Source: Brevibacterium sp. CBA3109
GTDB taxonomy: Bacteria > Actinomycetota > Actinomycetes > Actinomycetales > Brevibacteriaceae
Reading direction: 5' to 3'
NCBI RefSeq assembly: GCF_040256645.1
Contig: NZ_CP158281.1
Span: 1,116,001-1,180,000 of the forward strand
DNA: 64,000 nt
The stretch's first letter is position 1. Each line of letters opens with the position of its first letter. Below, in pieces: positions 27,290-34,737 of this stretch. A program made the position numbers and the translations under genes. Under the pieces are notes generated by a model that made no database searches, had not been told where the DNA came from, and saw only the letters and a program-made list of their open reading frames with translations.

Positions 27290-28237
27290 ATGCGAGTTGC
27301 CGCCTTCGACTGTGGGACCAACTCCCTGCGTCTGCTCATCGCCGACGTCGATGCGCAGGGGCAGATGACCGAGCTTCGTCGCGAGACCCGGATCGTGCGC
27401 CTCGGCCAGGGAGTGGACGCGACGGGTGAGTTCGCCCCCGAAGCGCTCGAACGCACATTCACCGCAGCCCGGGAATTCGCCGAGGTGGCCACCGAGTTCT
27501 CACCGGAGAAGCTGAGATTCGTCGCCACCTCCGCCAGCCGTGATGTGAAGAATCGTGACGAATTCTCCGCAGGCATCTTCGGCATCCTGGGCGTCGTGCC
27601 CGACGTCATCACCGGTGACGAAGAGGCCCACTTGTCGTTCCTCGGCGCCACCGTCGGACACGACGCTAAGAGCGGCCCGTTCCTTGTCATGGATCTTGGC
27701 GGGGGGTCTACCGAACTGGTGCTTGGCACCGAAAGCGTCACCTCGGCGGTCAGCATGGACATCGGGTCCGTGCGCCTGACTGAACGTCACATGTCCGTCG
27801 ACATCCCTGATCAGGCGCAGATCCAGGCGGCCATCGACGACATCGATGCCAACCTCGACAAGGCGGCAGAGATCGTCGATCTCGCTGCTCCGCGGACGAT
27901 GATCGGAGTCGCAGGCACCGTCACCACACTGACCGCGGGAATCCTCGACCTCGACAGCTACCAGCGCGAGCGCATCCACGGCACCCATCTGCGCGTTGCA
28001 GACATCGACGGCGAAGCCAACGAACTGTTGGGCATGGGGCGTGAGGCCCGTGCGGCACTGCCATACATGCACCCCGGACGCGTCGACGTCATCGCGGCGG
28101 GGGGACTGCTGTTCGCGCGAATCGCGGCCCGCATCGACACCGCAGTCAAAGGTGTGGGAGCCGAACTCGACATCATGGTCTCGGAGACGGACATCCTCGA
28201 CGGCACCGCGCTCGATCTCGCGCGCCGGCAGTCGTGA
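27290..28237 (+). CDS. ppx: exopolyphosphatase/pppGpp phosphohydrolase family
   Basis: 315 residues, the short actinobacterial type without the C-terminal HD domain. ASKHA fold: phosphate-1 loop AAFDCGTNSLRLLIAD, catalytic Glu in TGDEEAHLSF, phosphate-2 loop VMDLGGGSTELV and adenosine-type motif VGVAGTVTTL. Family members release phosphate from polyphosphate or act on pppGpp. Equivalent of Rv1026 by synteny. GGAGAG precedes the ATG; its end overlaps the next GTG by four bases. Confidence 0.94.
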   Translation: MRVAAFDCGTNSLRLLIADVDAQGQMTELRRETRIVRLGQGVDATGEFAPEALERTFTAAREFAEVATEFSPEKLRFVATSASRDVKNRDEFSAGIFGILGVVPDVITGDEEAHLSFLGATVGHDAKSGPFLVMDLGGGSTELVLGTESVTSAVSMDIGSVRLTERHMSVDIPDQAQIQAAIDDIDANLDKAAEIVDLAAPRTMIGVAGTVTTLTAGILDLDSYQRERIHGTHLRVADIDGEANELLGMGREARAALPYMHPGRVDVIAAGGLLFARIAARIDTAVKGVGAELDIMVSETDILDGTALDLARRQS

Positions 28238-29529
28238 GGCCCGCCGCTGCGCGGATACCGACAGCATCCAAACGTCCACGCGCTGGACAGCGCACCGCGA
28301 AATTCGCCGTCGTCGGCTCTCTTGTGCTGGGACTGGTCATGGGCACGACTCAACCTGCCATGGCCGCGCCGGAGCCTGGCCCGGGTCAGTGGTTCATCAA
28401 GGACTACGGCATCGACGATCTGTGGAAGAAGTCCACGGGCAAAGGGGTGAAGGTCGCTGTCATCGACTCCGGAGTCAACGCCAAGCACGAAGACCTTCGC
28501 GGTGTGGTGAGCAAGTCCAAGGACTTCAGCGGACTCGACAAAGACGGCAAAACGCCGATCGGCGGCAAGACCACGATCCACCACGGTACAGCCGTAGCCG
28601 GTGTCATCGCCGGACAGGGCAAGGGCGCCGGGCCGACGGGAGTCGCCCCCGACGTCGACATCCTGTCTGCCTCGATGTGGTTGGGGCCCGACCGCCCGAA
28701 GGAATCAGGCTCCACTCGCGAGCAGGCTGACAGGGCAATCCGATGGGCCGTGGATTCCGGAGCCAAGGTCATCAACATGTCGCTGGGCTGGGACGATCCT
28801 GCCTGGCCCGCCAGCTGGGACGAATCCTTCGCCTACGCCTATGAGAAGGATGTTGTCATCGTCGCCTGTGTCGGCAACGCATCTCAGGGGGCGACTCAGG
28901 CGTGGTCGCCATCGACGGTGCCCGGAGTCATCGGCGTCGGCGGACTGGGCAGGAACGACCGTGTACAATCCGAGTCGACCGCTCCTGGAACAGCTGTGGA
29001 TCTCATGGGACCAGCGGCAGACATCCCGATCCCTTACTACTCAGGCGGCTACGCAGTGGGACAAGGATGTTCTTTCGCCTCACCCATAGTCTCCGGAGTG
29101 GCAGCGCTGATCCGGGCTGACGACCCCGACCTCAGCGCCGACGAGGTCACCGCCAAACTGACCTCGACGGCCAAGCCCGTCCCCGGACACAAGGGGCAGA
29201 CCAAAAAGGATAAGCCGGATCCGACCGTCGGCTGGGGTCGCCTCGATCCGAAAGCCGCGATGAAGGCGGACGTTCCGAAGACGGTGCCCAGCGCAGCGAA
29301 GGCTCTCGCCGACTGGGTGAAGATGCACAGGCGGGCGAAGTCCGACCCGGCTGAGACTGAGAATGCCACCCCAGCGCATGACGACAGCCCGAAAGCGGTC
29401 GCGCCCAAGGACGTTGTCTCATCGCAGTCGACACCCAAGTTGGGCTTCTCGGTGCTGGGTGCCGGAGGACTTATCGCGGTGATCCTCTTCGTGCTCTCCG
29501 CAGTGGTTTTCATCCGACGCCGCCGGTGA
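28234..29529 (+). CDS. exported, membrane-anchored subtilisin-family (S8) peptidase, mycosin-like
   Basis: 431 residues. Signal peptide with cleavage near TQPAMAA (residue ~47); catalytic Asp78 (VAVIDSG), His117 (HHGTAVAG) and Ser280. The usual GTSxAxP box reads GCSFASP, so a Cys precedes the nucleophile. The oxyanion Asn lies in VGNASQG. A Pro/Lys/Ala-rich linker leads to a C-terminal membrane helix (~403-426) and RRRR end, the architecture of ESX mycosins. No ESX genes lie here, and the gene is coupled to ppx by a GTGA overlap. Role: surface proteolysis of unknown target. Confidence 0.93.
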   Translation: MRPAAARIPTASKRPRAGQRTAKFAVVGSLVLGLVMGTTQPAMAAPEPGPGQWFIKDYGIDDLWKKSTGKGVKVAVIDSGVNAKHEDLRGVVSKSKDFSGLDKDGKTPIGGKTTIHHGTAVAGVIAGQGKGAGPTGVAPDVDILSASMWLGPDRPKESGSTREQADRAIRWAVDSGAKVINMSLGWDDPAWPASWDESFAYAYEKDVVIVACVGNASQGATQAWSPSTVPGVIGVGGLGRNDRVQSESTAPGTAVDLMGPAADIPIPYYSGGYAVGQGCSFASPIVSGVAALIRADDPDLSADEVTAKLTSTAKPVPGHKGQTKKDKPDPTVGWGRLDPKAAMKADVPKTVPSAAKALADWVKMHRRAKSDPAETENATPAHDDSPKAVAPKDVVSSQSTPKLGFSVLGAGGLIAVILFVLSAVVFIRRRR

Positions 29530-29574
29530 TCGAACCCAGCGCTGAACCTCTGATCTGGAGCGTCGAGATGCAAT

Positions 29575-29592
29575 TCGTGAAAGTTTTCACAA
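29575..29592 (+). promoter_or_regulatory. near-consensus Rex operator
   Basis: TCGTGAA-AGTT-TTCACAA differs at one base from the known Rex site TTGTGAA-N4-TTCACAA. It overlaps the -35/spacer region of the ndh promoter, so bound Rex would block RNA polymerase. Rex is the NADH/NAD+-sensing repressor of respiratory genes in actinobacteria and Firmicutes; the rex gene itself is not in this window. Confidence 0.75.
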
Positions 29593-29597
29593 GGGCC

Positions 29598-29603
29598 TAG
29601 GAT
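29598..29603 (+). promoter_or_regulatory. -10 box for leaderless ndh
   Basis: TAGGAT, six bases (gggaat), ATG at 29610; no Shine-Dalgarno. Confidence 0.6.
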
Positions 29604-29609
29604 GGGAAT

Positions 29610-30983
29610 ATGGCACTCATCAGAAACTCAAAATTGCGTCCTCGAATCCTCGTCGTTGGTGGCGGCTACCTTGGTCTCGTTACCGCTCAGAATCTGTTGA
29701 AGAACCTCGGTCGTGGCGAAGCCACAGTGACCGTGGTCGATCCCAACCCCTACATGACCTATCTGCCGTTCCTCCCCGAGGTGGCAGCCGGGTCCATCGA
29801 ACCGCGTCACGCCGTCGTGCCGCTGCGTCGCAACCTCTCCGGTGCTGAGGTCATCACCGCGAAGGTCACCTCGATCAACCACGGCGATAAGTTCGTCACC
29901 GTCGAGCCGGAGAACGATGAAGCGTTCGAGCTCGACTACGACCACATCATCATGGCCGCCGGTTCGGTGGCGCGTGCTCTGCCGATCCCCGGCCTCAAGG
30001 AGAACGCCATTGCGCTCAAGCGCATCGAGGAAGCCGTCGCACTGCGCGATCACCTCCTCAGCCGCTTGGCCGACGCCTCGCTGATGGAAGACGATGAGGA
30101 GCGTCGCAAGGCGCTGACCTTCGTCTTCGTCGGCGGCGGATTCGCCGGCATCGAACTCCTCGCCGAGCTCGAAGACGTCGTTCGGTCCGCGGTGGCTCAG
30201 TACGAGACGCTGACCGAAGCCGATGTCCGCTTCGTCCTCGTCGAAGCACTCGACCGTGTCATGCCCGAAGTCGGCGAAGCTCAGGCTCGCTGGGTCGTCG
30301 AGCACATGCGCGAACGCGGCATCGACGTGTACCTCGAGACCTTCCTCCAGGACTGCACCGACAAGCACGTCAAGCTCTCCAGCGGGGAAGAATTCGACGC
30401 CGACACCATCGTGTGGTCGGCCGGCGTCAAAGCCAACCCGATCCTCGTCGACTCAGACCTTCCGCTCGATGAGCGCGGTCGTGTGACCGTGCGCGCCGAT
30501 CTGCGCATCGAGGGCGACAACGGTGTGGTCGAAGGCGCATGGGCCGCCGGTGACAACGCTGCCGTGCCTGACCTCTCCGGTGGCGGCGTGGGTGGCTACT
30601 GCGTGCCCAACGCTCAGCACGCCGTGCGCCAGGCGCCAGTGCTGGCTGCCAACGTTCTCGCCGCGCTGCGCGGAGAGACCGAGTTCAAACAGTACTTCCA
30701 CAAGACCATCGGCTCCGTGGCTGGCCTCGGCCTGTACAAGGGCGTTTCGCAGATGGGCGACTTCGAAGCCCGTGGCGTCCTCGCTTGGCTGATGCACCGT
30801 GCCTACCACGGCTACGCGATTCCGACGATGGACCGCAAGGTCAAGGTCTTCGGCAACTGGATCCTCAATGCAATCGTCGGCCGCGATTCGATGCCGCTTG
30901 CCGATCTCGATGTTCCTCGGAGGAACTTCGTCGAGGCTGCCAACTCGAAGCCGGCTCCCAAGAAGGAAACCGCCAAAGCCTGA
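29610..30983 (+). CDS. ndh: type II NADH dehydrogenase
   Basis: 457 residues. Single-subunit, non-pumping NADH:quinone oxidoreductase at the membrane. FAD-binding ILVVGGGYLGLVTAQNL at the N-terminus, NADH-binding FVFVGGGFAGIE at ~170, and the second FAD motif GAWAAGDNAAVPD at ~310; the quinone-site region KTIGSVAGLGLYKG and an amphipathic C-terminus follow. Leaderless start at ATG 29610. The Rex-like operator in the promoter suggests induction when NADH is high. A strong terminator follows. Confidence 0.96.
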   Translation: MALIRNSKLRPRILVVGGGYLGLVTAQNLLKNLGRGEATVTVVDPNPYMTYLPFLPEVAAGSIEPRHAVVPLRRNLSGAEVITAKVTSINHGDKFVTVEPENDEAFELDYDHIIMAAGSVARALPIPGLKENAIALKRIEEAVALRDHLLSRLADASLMEDDEERRKALTFVFVGGGFAGIELLAELEDVVRSAVAQYETLTEADVRFVLVEALDRVMPEVGEAQARWVVEHMRERGIDVYLETFLQDCTDKHVKLSSGEEFDADTIVWSAGVKANPILVDSDLPLDERGRVTVRADLRIEGDNGVVEGAWAAGDNAAVPDLSGGGVGGYCVPNAQHAVRQAPVLAANVLAALRGETEFKQYFHKTIGSVAGLGLYKGVSQMGDFEARGVLAWLMHRAYHGYAIPTMDRKVKVFGNWILNAIVGRDSMPLADLDVPRRNFVEAANSKPAPKKETAKA

Positions 30984-31045
30984 GATCTGAGTACAGGATT
31001 CGCGTCTGGTCGTCATCGTGATGTGAACCCTGATGAGGTCTGAAG

Positions 31046-31086
31046 AACGCCGGGAGTGCAACTGTCGCACTCCCGGCGGTTCTTGT
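31046..31086 (+). terminator. terminator after ndh
   Basis: Twelve perfect pairs plus AA/TT extension (31046-31059 with 31067-31081), 7-base loop, TTCTTGT tail. Confidence 0.88.
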
Positions 31087-31110
31087 CATTCCCTGCCTCG
31101 CGAGGTGGGC

Positions 31111-31332
31111 TCAGAAGGTCTGAGGGATCGGCCCGGAGAATCTGAGGTTCGAGTCCAGGTTCCTCCACCAGTGGACTGCGCCCAGACCGTCCGGCCGACG
31201 CACGTACTTCGATGGTGGTTCGCCGTTTTCCGAAGACCACTGCGGAACTGAGCTGCCCAGGGTGAGGACGAGCTCTGCAATGCCGTCAACGATGCCATCG
31301 AGTCCACAGCCGAGAACCGGGACTCGACTCAA
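31111..31332 (-). pseudogene. open frame continuing in phase after the TGA of the upstream gene
   Basis: 73 codons from a TTG at 31332, in the same frame as the gene at 31336-31797 and separated from it only by TGA-CAC. GC at third positions is ~70%, lower than neighbours but not random. It could be the cut-off C-terminus of that gene, a small separate gene, or chance. The part covering 31140-31165 is antisense to a tRNA T-loop-like sequence, which weakens a coding reading. Confidence 0.3.
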
Positions 31333-31335
31333 GTG

Positions 31336-31797
31336 TCAATCACTGGTGATCTCCGCGAGCACCTCGGCGAGCTCGCGCAGCTCACCCGCGACGCGGTACA
31401 TGCGAGTCGAACCGAAGTAGGTCCAGTTGCTCGTGATCATCGACGCACTCGCGCCATCGGTCGTGGTCGAGTACTCCTCACGGCTGAGCTGCGCCGTCCT
31501 GTCGGCGATCAGTCGCTGACGCAATTCGGGGGAGAGGCCCTCCCAGTGGTCGGCCGCCTCATAGCCGAGCTGGTGCCAATCGGCACCTGCTTCGCGGTAA
31601 GCGAGAGGGCGGTTGGACGCAGTAGCTACGGTGCTTTCTGCCTCCGGCGTCTCAGGCGCTGCGCCTCGGCCGACATCTCCCGAAGTCGCTGGAGTCGCGA
31701 AGAGAACGGCAGGTCCCGGTGTGGTGGCGACGCTGGGATCTCCCATGCCGCCGACTGTCAGAGGCGGACCCTGCGGGGTGAGCAGAACATTCGTCAT
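31336..31797 (-). CDS. hypothetical protein, possibly truncated
   Basis: 153 residues. A Pro/Ala/Thr/Gly-rich first half is followed by a soluble segment with DWHQLGYEAADHWEGLSPELRQRL and MITSNWTYFGSTRMYRVAGELRELAEVLAEI, which looks like a folded alpha/beta unit. No family recognised. The ATG at 31797 was chosen because upstream codons in the frame are not protein-like. The reading frame continues in phase beyond the TGA (see the 31111-31332 entry), so the stop may be a recent nonsense change. Confidence 0.6.
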   Translation of the reverse strand: MTNVLLTPQGPPLTVGGMGDPSVATTPGPAVLFATPATSGDVGRGAAPETPEAESTVATASNRPLAYREAGADWHQLGYEAADHWEGLSPELRQRLIADRTAQLSREEYSTTTDGASASMITSNWTYFGSTRMYRVAGELRELAEVLAEITSD

Positions 31798-31868
31798 GTC
31801 ACCATCTTGCCTGGGCGAGCAACCGGATGCGAACCTCCCCGCTTGCCCACGTTCCGTGCGTGCGACGC

Positions 31869-32045
31869 TCAGATGGCGGCGAGGAACCCACGAGCCCGTT
31901 TCAGCAGCAGCGCACTCGCGACCGCGTCGAAAGAATCCAGAGATGAGTCGGTGAAGAGATGCTGGTCGCCAGGGTAGACGAAGACTACCGCCGAGGACGC
32001 CGAGCCGGCTAGGTCGCGGCCATGATGGTGAATCTCCTGTGCTTG
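31869..32045 (-). pseudogene. C-terminal fragment of a dienelactone hydrolase-family gene
   Basis: The last ~55 codons read VVFVYPGDQHLFTDSSL, then DAVASALLLKRARGFL. This is the conserved C-terminus of DLH hydrolases with the catalytic His of the triad (in DQHLFTD). The nucleophile and everything before it are missing: upstream, after some 60 bases of non-matching sequence, lies the tRNA gene at 32104. No start codon belongs to it, so this is a remnant left by deletion or insertion at the tRNA. Confidence 0.65.
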
Positions 32046-32103
32046 CCTTCGGCGAATGATCAGATTGTGCACAGGGGTGAAGAGAGTGGCGGGCAGAAAA
32101 ATG

Positions 32104-32177
32104 TCCCCCCAGTGGGACTCGAACCCACACTTGATCGATTTTAAGTCGACTGCCTCTGCCGATTGGGCTATAGGGGG
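32104..32177 (-). tRNA. tRNA with UAA anticodon (Leu) and short variable loop
   Basis: A 74-base cloverleaf. Acceptor CCCCCTA/TGGGGGG (one GU), D-stem three good pairs with GG in the loop, anticodon stem five pairs, loop CTTAAAA giving anticodon TAA, T-arm GTGGG-TTCGAGT-CCCAC perfect, discriminator A (as in Leu tRNAs). The variable region is only CAAGT, whereas bacterial tRNA-Leu normally has a long extra arm. No CCA is encoded. The gene lies between a DLH remnant and the MFS gene. Confidence 0.85.
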
Positions 32178-32213
32178 ATGTGCGTGCACTGCGATCGCAA
32201 CGCCAGCACTCAC

Positions 32214-32219
32214 TTTATA
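32214..32219 (-). promoter_or_regulatory. possible -10 of the UAA tRNA
   Basis: TATAAA on the reverse strand 37 bases before the mature tRNA end. No clear -35. Confidence 0.35.
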
Positions 32220-32229
32220 GCGTAACGAG

Positions 32230-32283
32230 GTCTGCCGCGATCCGAGACACGGCAGTGCGGCGTCCGCCGCGATCTGAGACACG
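32230..32283. repeat. 22-bp direct repeat pair before the MFS gene
   Basis: Copies at 32230-32251 and 32262-32283 agree at 20 of 22 positions, start-to-start 32 bases. Both end in GAGACACG. A third GAGAC belongs to an inverted repeat GAGAC-ggcta-GTCTC (32300-32314) that overlaps the MFS -10 box. Looks like a multi-site operator for a regulator encoded elsewhere. Confidence 0.6.
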
Positions 32284-32307
32284 ACAACGGGCCCTACGTG
32301 AGACGGC

Positions 32308-32313
32308 TAGTCT
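32308..32313 (+). promoter_or_regulatory. -10 box for leaderless MFS gene
   Basis: TAGTCT, seven bases, ATG at 32321; embedded in the GAGAC/GTCTC inverted repeat. Confidence 0.5.
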
Positions 32314-32320
32314 CAAACTC

Positions 32321-33577
32321 ATGACAGAGAATCCGCCCAGCAGACAGGCCTGGGTGATCCTCGTCATCGGAGTGCTGTCACAGATGGCGGCCACTGTCGC
32401 GATCACCGGGCCGGCCTTCCTCATTCCGTATATGCACACGGAACTCGACTACACGCTCACCCAGGCCGGTACCGTGGCCGCGGCCCCCAGCTTCGGCCTC
32501 ATCGTGACTCTCATCGCCTGGGGCGCCTTCGCCGACAGGTTCGGCGAACGACTGGCGATGACCCTTGGCATCGGTCTGACGGCGGTGGCGTGCGCGCTGA
32601 CAGTGCTCGTTGTCGACTCACCGGTGTGGACCGTCATCGGCATCGCCGCATCCGGTGCTGCAGCCGCCTCGGTGAACTCTGCCAGCGGTCGAGTCGTCAT
32701 GGGCTGGTTCCCCCGGCATCGCCGCGGGCTCGCCATGGGAATCCGACAGATGTCTCCGCCCTTGGGCACCAGTGTGGCCGCATTGGCAATTCCGCCCATC
32801 GCCGCGGCCCACGGACTCACAGGCTACCTCTGGTTCGTCGCTGCCCTGACCGGTGCCATGACCCTCGTCTGCTTTGCCTTCGTTCGGAACCCTCCCGGTG
32901 CGGGGGCGGAGGCTGCCGTCGCAAGAACCTCTGGGGACGATGCACGACTGGCCCCCGCCCCTGAGTCAGAACCTCGGGTGGAACCAGCGAAGATGACGAA
33001 TCCGTACCGGATGGATTCCTTCTTGTGGCGAATCCATGGTGTCTCCGCGCTGCTCGTCATCCCCCAGTTCGCGTTCGCCACCTACGGTCTCATCTGGCTC
33101 ATCGCCAATCAGCACATCAGCGCTGGAATCGCTGGCGGCATCGTCGCCGCCTCTCAGATCGTGGGAGCTCTCGGTCGAATGGTCGTCGGTGGGCTCTCCG
33201 ATCGGCTCGGCTCTCGGGTGGGGCTGCTGCGGGTCGTCGCGATCGCCGCAGTGGTCTTCGTCGCGGCGATTGCGCTGCTCTCATTGAGCCCGAAGCCGAT
33301 CATCGCGTCTGTGGTGTTCATCCTGGCATCCGCGGTCTCGGTTGCTGACAACGGGCTGGCCTTCGCCTCGGTCGCAGAGGCGGCGGGCCCCCGATGGTCC
33401 GGCAAGGCGATGGGAACGCAGAACACCGGCCAGTTCGCCATGTCGGCGATCCTCGGCCCAGGATTCGGTGCTCTCATCACCGTATTCGGCTATCCGTTGT
33501 CCTTCGCGATCGTGGCGGCTGCGCCCCTGCTCAGTCTGGGGTTCATTCCGAAGCAGGACGTCGATCGGATAACCTGA
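32321..33577 (+). CDS. major facilitator superfamily transporter
   Basis: 418 residues, 12 predicted helices with a long charged central loop (~205-235). The loop 2-3 signature GAFADRFGERLAM matches the MFS motif G-x-x-x-D-R-x-G-R, repeated in the second half as GGLSDRLGSRVGL. The overall pattern is closest to the NarK/OFA-like and CynX-type branches, but the substrate is not readable. Start at ATG 32321 supported by a -10 box seven bases upstream; the frame extends further but through operator-like repeats. Confidence 0.9.
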   Translation: MTENPPSRQAWVILVIGVLSQMAATVAITGPAFLIPYMHTELDYTLTQAGTVAAAPSFGLIVTLIAWGAFADRFGERLAMTLGIGLTAVACALTVLVVDSPVWTVIGIAASGAAAASVNSASGRVVMGWFPRHRRGLAMGIRQMSPPLGTSVAALAIPPIAAAHGLTGYLWFVAALTGAMTLVCFAFVRNPPGAGAEAAVARTSGDDARLAPAPESEPRVEPAKMTNPYRMDSFLWRIHGVSALLVIPQFAFATYGLIWLIANQHISAGIAGGIVAASQIVGALGRMVVGGLSDRLGSRVGLLRVVAIAAVVFVAAIALLSLSPKPIIASVVFILASAVSVADNGLAFASVAEAAGPRWSGKAMGTQNTGQFAMSAILGPGFGALITVFGYPLSFAIVAAAPLLSLGFIPKQDVDRIT

Positions 33578-33681
33578 TGTTCAACTTCCCTCAGTACTGT
33601 GCTTGAAGACTGGTGACGATCCCGAGATCACGAGACCGATCCACCCGATACGACCGAGGCGGCCGATGATGAGGAGCGCTT

Positions 33682-34584
33682 GTGAACCACCTGCTCAATG
33701 AGAATCTGCGCGAATACATCGACAAACTCCGGGTAGAAGGCTATACGGTCGAGGACTCCCACACCACGGACCCGCACCTCATCGACCCGATGGGGCGAGC
33801 GGTCGAAACCTGGCGCGAAGGTTACCCGTACGCGGAGCTCATGGATCGTGAGGAATACGAGCTCGAGAAGTATCAGCTGCAGGTGGAGCTGCTGAAATTC
33901 CAATACTGGGGGCAGGACACCGACAGCAGACACGTCATCGTATTCGAGGGCCGTGACGCGGCTGGCAAGGGCGGGACGATCAAACGGTTCACCGAGCACC
34001 TCAACCCGCGAGCGGCGCGAGTCGTGGCCCTGAATAAGCCCTCGGACAAGGAAGTGGGGCAGTGGTACTTCCAGCGCTACATCAGCCACCTGCCGACCAG
34101 CGGAGAGTTCGTCATGTTCGACCGGTCCTGGTACAACCGGGCCAACGTCGAGCGGGTGATGAACTTCTGCAGTGACGAGGAGTATGAAACGTTCATGGGG
34201 CAGGCGCCGGTGTTCGAGAAGATGCTCATCGACTCGGGCATCCACGTCACGAAATTCTGGTTCTCCGTCACGCAGCGTGAGCAGCGGACTCGTTTCGCGA
34301 TCCGTCAGATCGACCCGGTGCGACAATGGAAGCTCTCGCCGATGGATCTGGAATCCCTGGGCCGATGGGACGATTACACCGCGGCCAAGGAAGAGATGTT
34401 CCGTCGTACAGACACCGATCACGCCCCCTGGATCACCGTCAAGAGCAACGACAAGAAACGCGCACGGCTCAACGCCATGCGCTATTTCCTCAACCAATTC
34501 GATTACGAGGGCAAGGATCCCTCGGTTGTCTATGCACCCGATCCGATCATCGTCCGCCGCGGTCGCGACGCTGTCGACGACTGA
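33682..34584 (+). CDS. ppk2: polyphosphate kinase 2
   Basis: 300 residues. Walker A GRDAAGKGG at residues 90-98, Walker B VMFDRSWYNRA, lid-type arginines in KFWFSVTQREQRTRF and the terminal WITVKSNDKKRARLNAMRYFL. This is a class I PPK2, which uses polyphosphate to phosphorylate nucleoside diphosphates. GTG start with GAGGAGCG five bases before it. Stands alone, closed by a terminator. With ppx at 27290 the window encodes both use and degradation of polyphosphate. Confidence 0.95.
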   Translation: MNHLLNENLREYIDKLRVEGYTVEDSHTTDPHLIDPMGRAVETWREGYPYAELMDREEYELEKYQLQVELLKFQYWGQDTDSRHVIVFEGRDAAGKGGTIKRFTEHLNPRAARVVALNKPSDKEVGQWYFQRYISHLPTSGEFVMFDRSWYNRANVERVMNFCSDEEYETFMGQAPVFEKMLIDSGIHVTKFWFSVTQREQRTRFAIRQIDPVRQWKLSPMDLESLGRWDDYTAAKEEMFRRTDTDHAPWITVKSNDKKRARLNAMRYFLNQFDYEGKDPSVVYAPDPIIVRRGRDAVDD

Positions 34585-34648
34585 GCAGCCGCCAACGGGT
34601 GAGCTGGACCGGCGGCCGGTGAGCCAGCTGCGGGGGTGAATGGACTGC

Positions 34649-34686
34649 GGCCGGGTGGAAGGGGAAAGACCACCCGGCCGACATTT
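34649..34686. terminator. terminator between convergent ppk2 and TIGR01906 gene
   Basis: Ten perfect pairs (34649-34658 with 34670-34679), 11-base loop, then GACATTT; it could act for both directions. Confidence 0.8.
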
Positions 34687-34737
34687 GTGGAGCGGGCAGA
34701 GTCCGCAGCGTTCACTGGGGCGCGACGCCCGCCTTGC

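Noticed and set aside
31333..31977. Forward 214-codon frame opposite the hypothetical gene
   Set aside because: Shadow of the reverse gene; begins in its stop region and has no ribosome site or recognisable domain.
32104..32177. Ochre suppressor tRNA
   Set aside because: The anticodon is 5'-UAA-3', which reads the Leu codon UUA, not the stop codon UAA.
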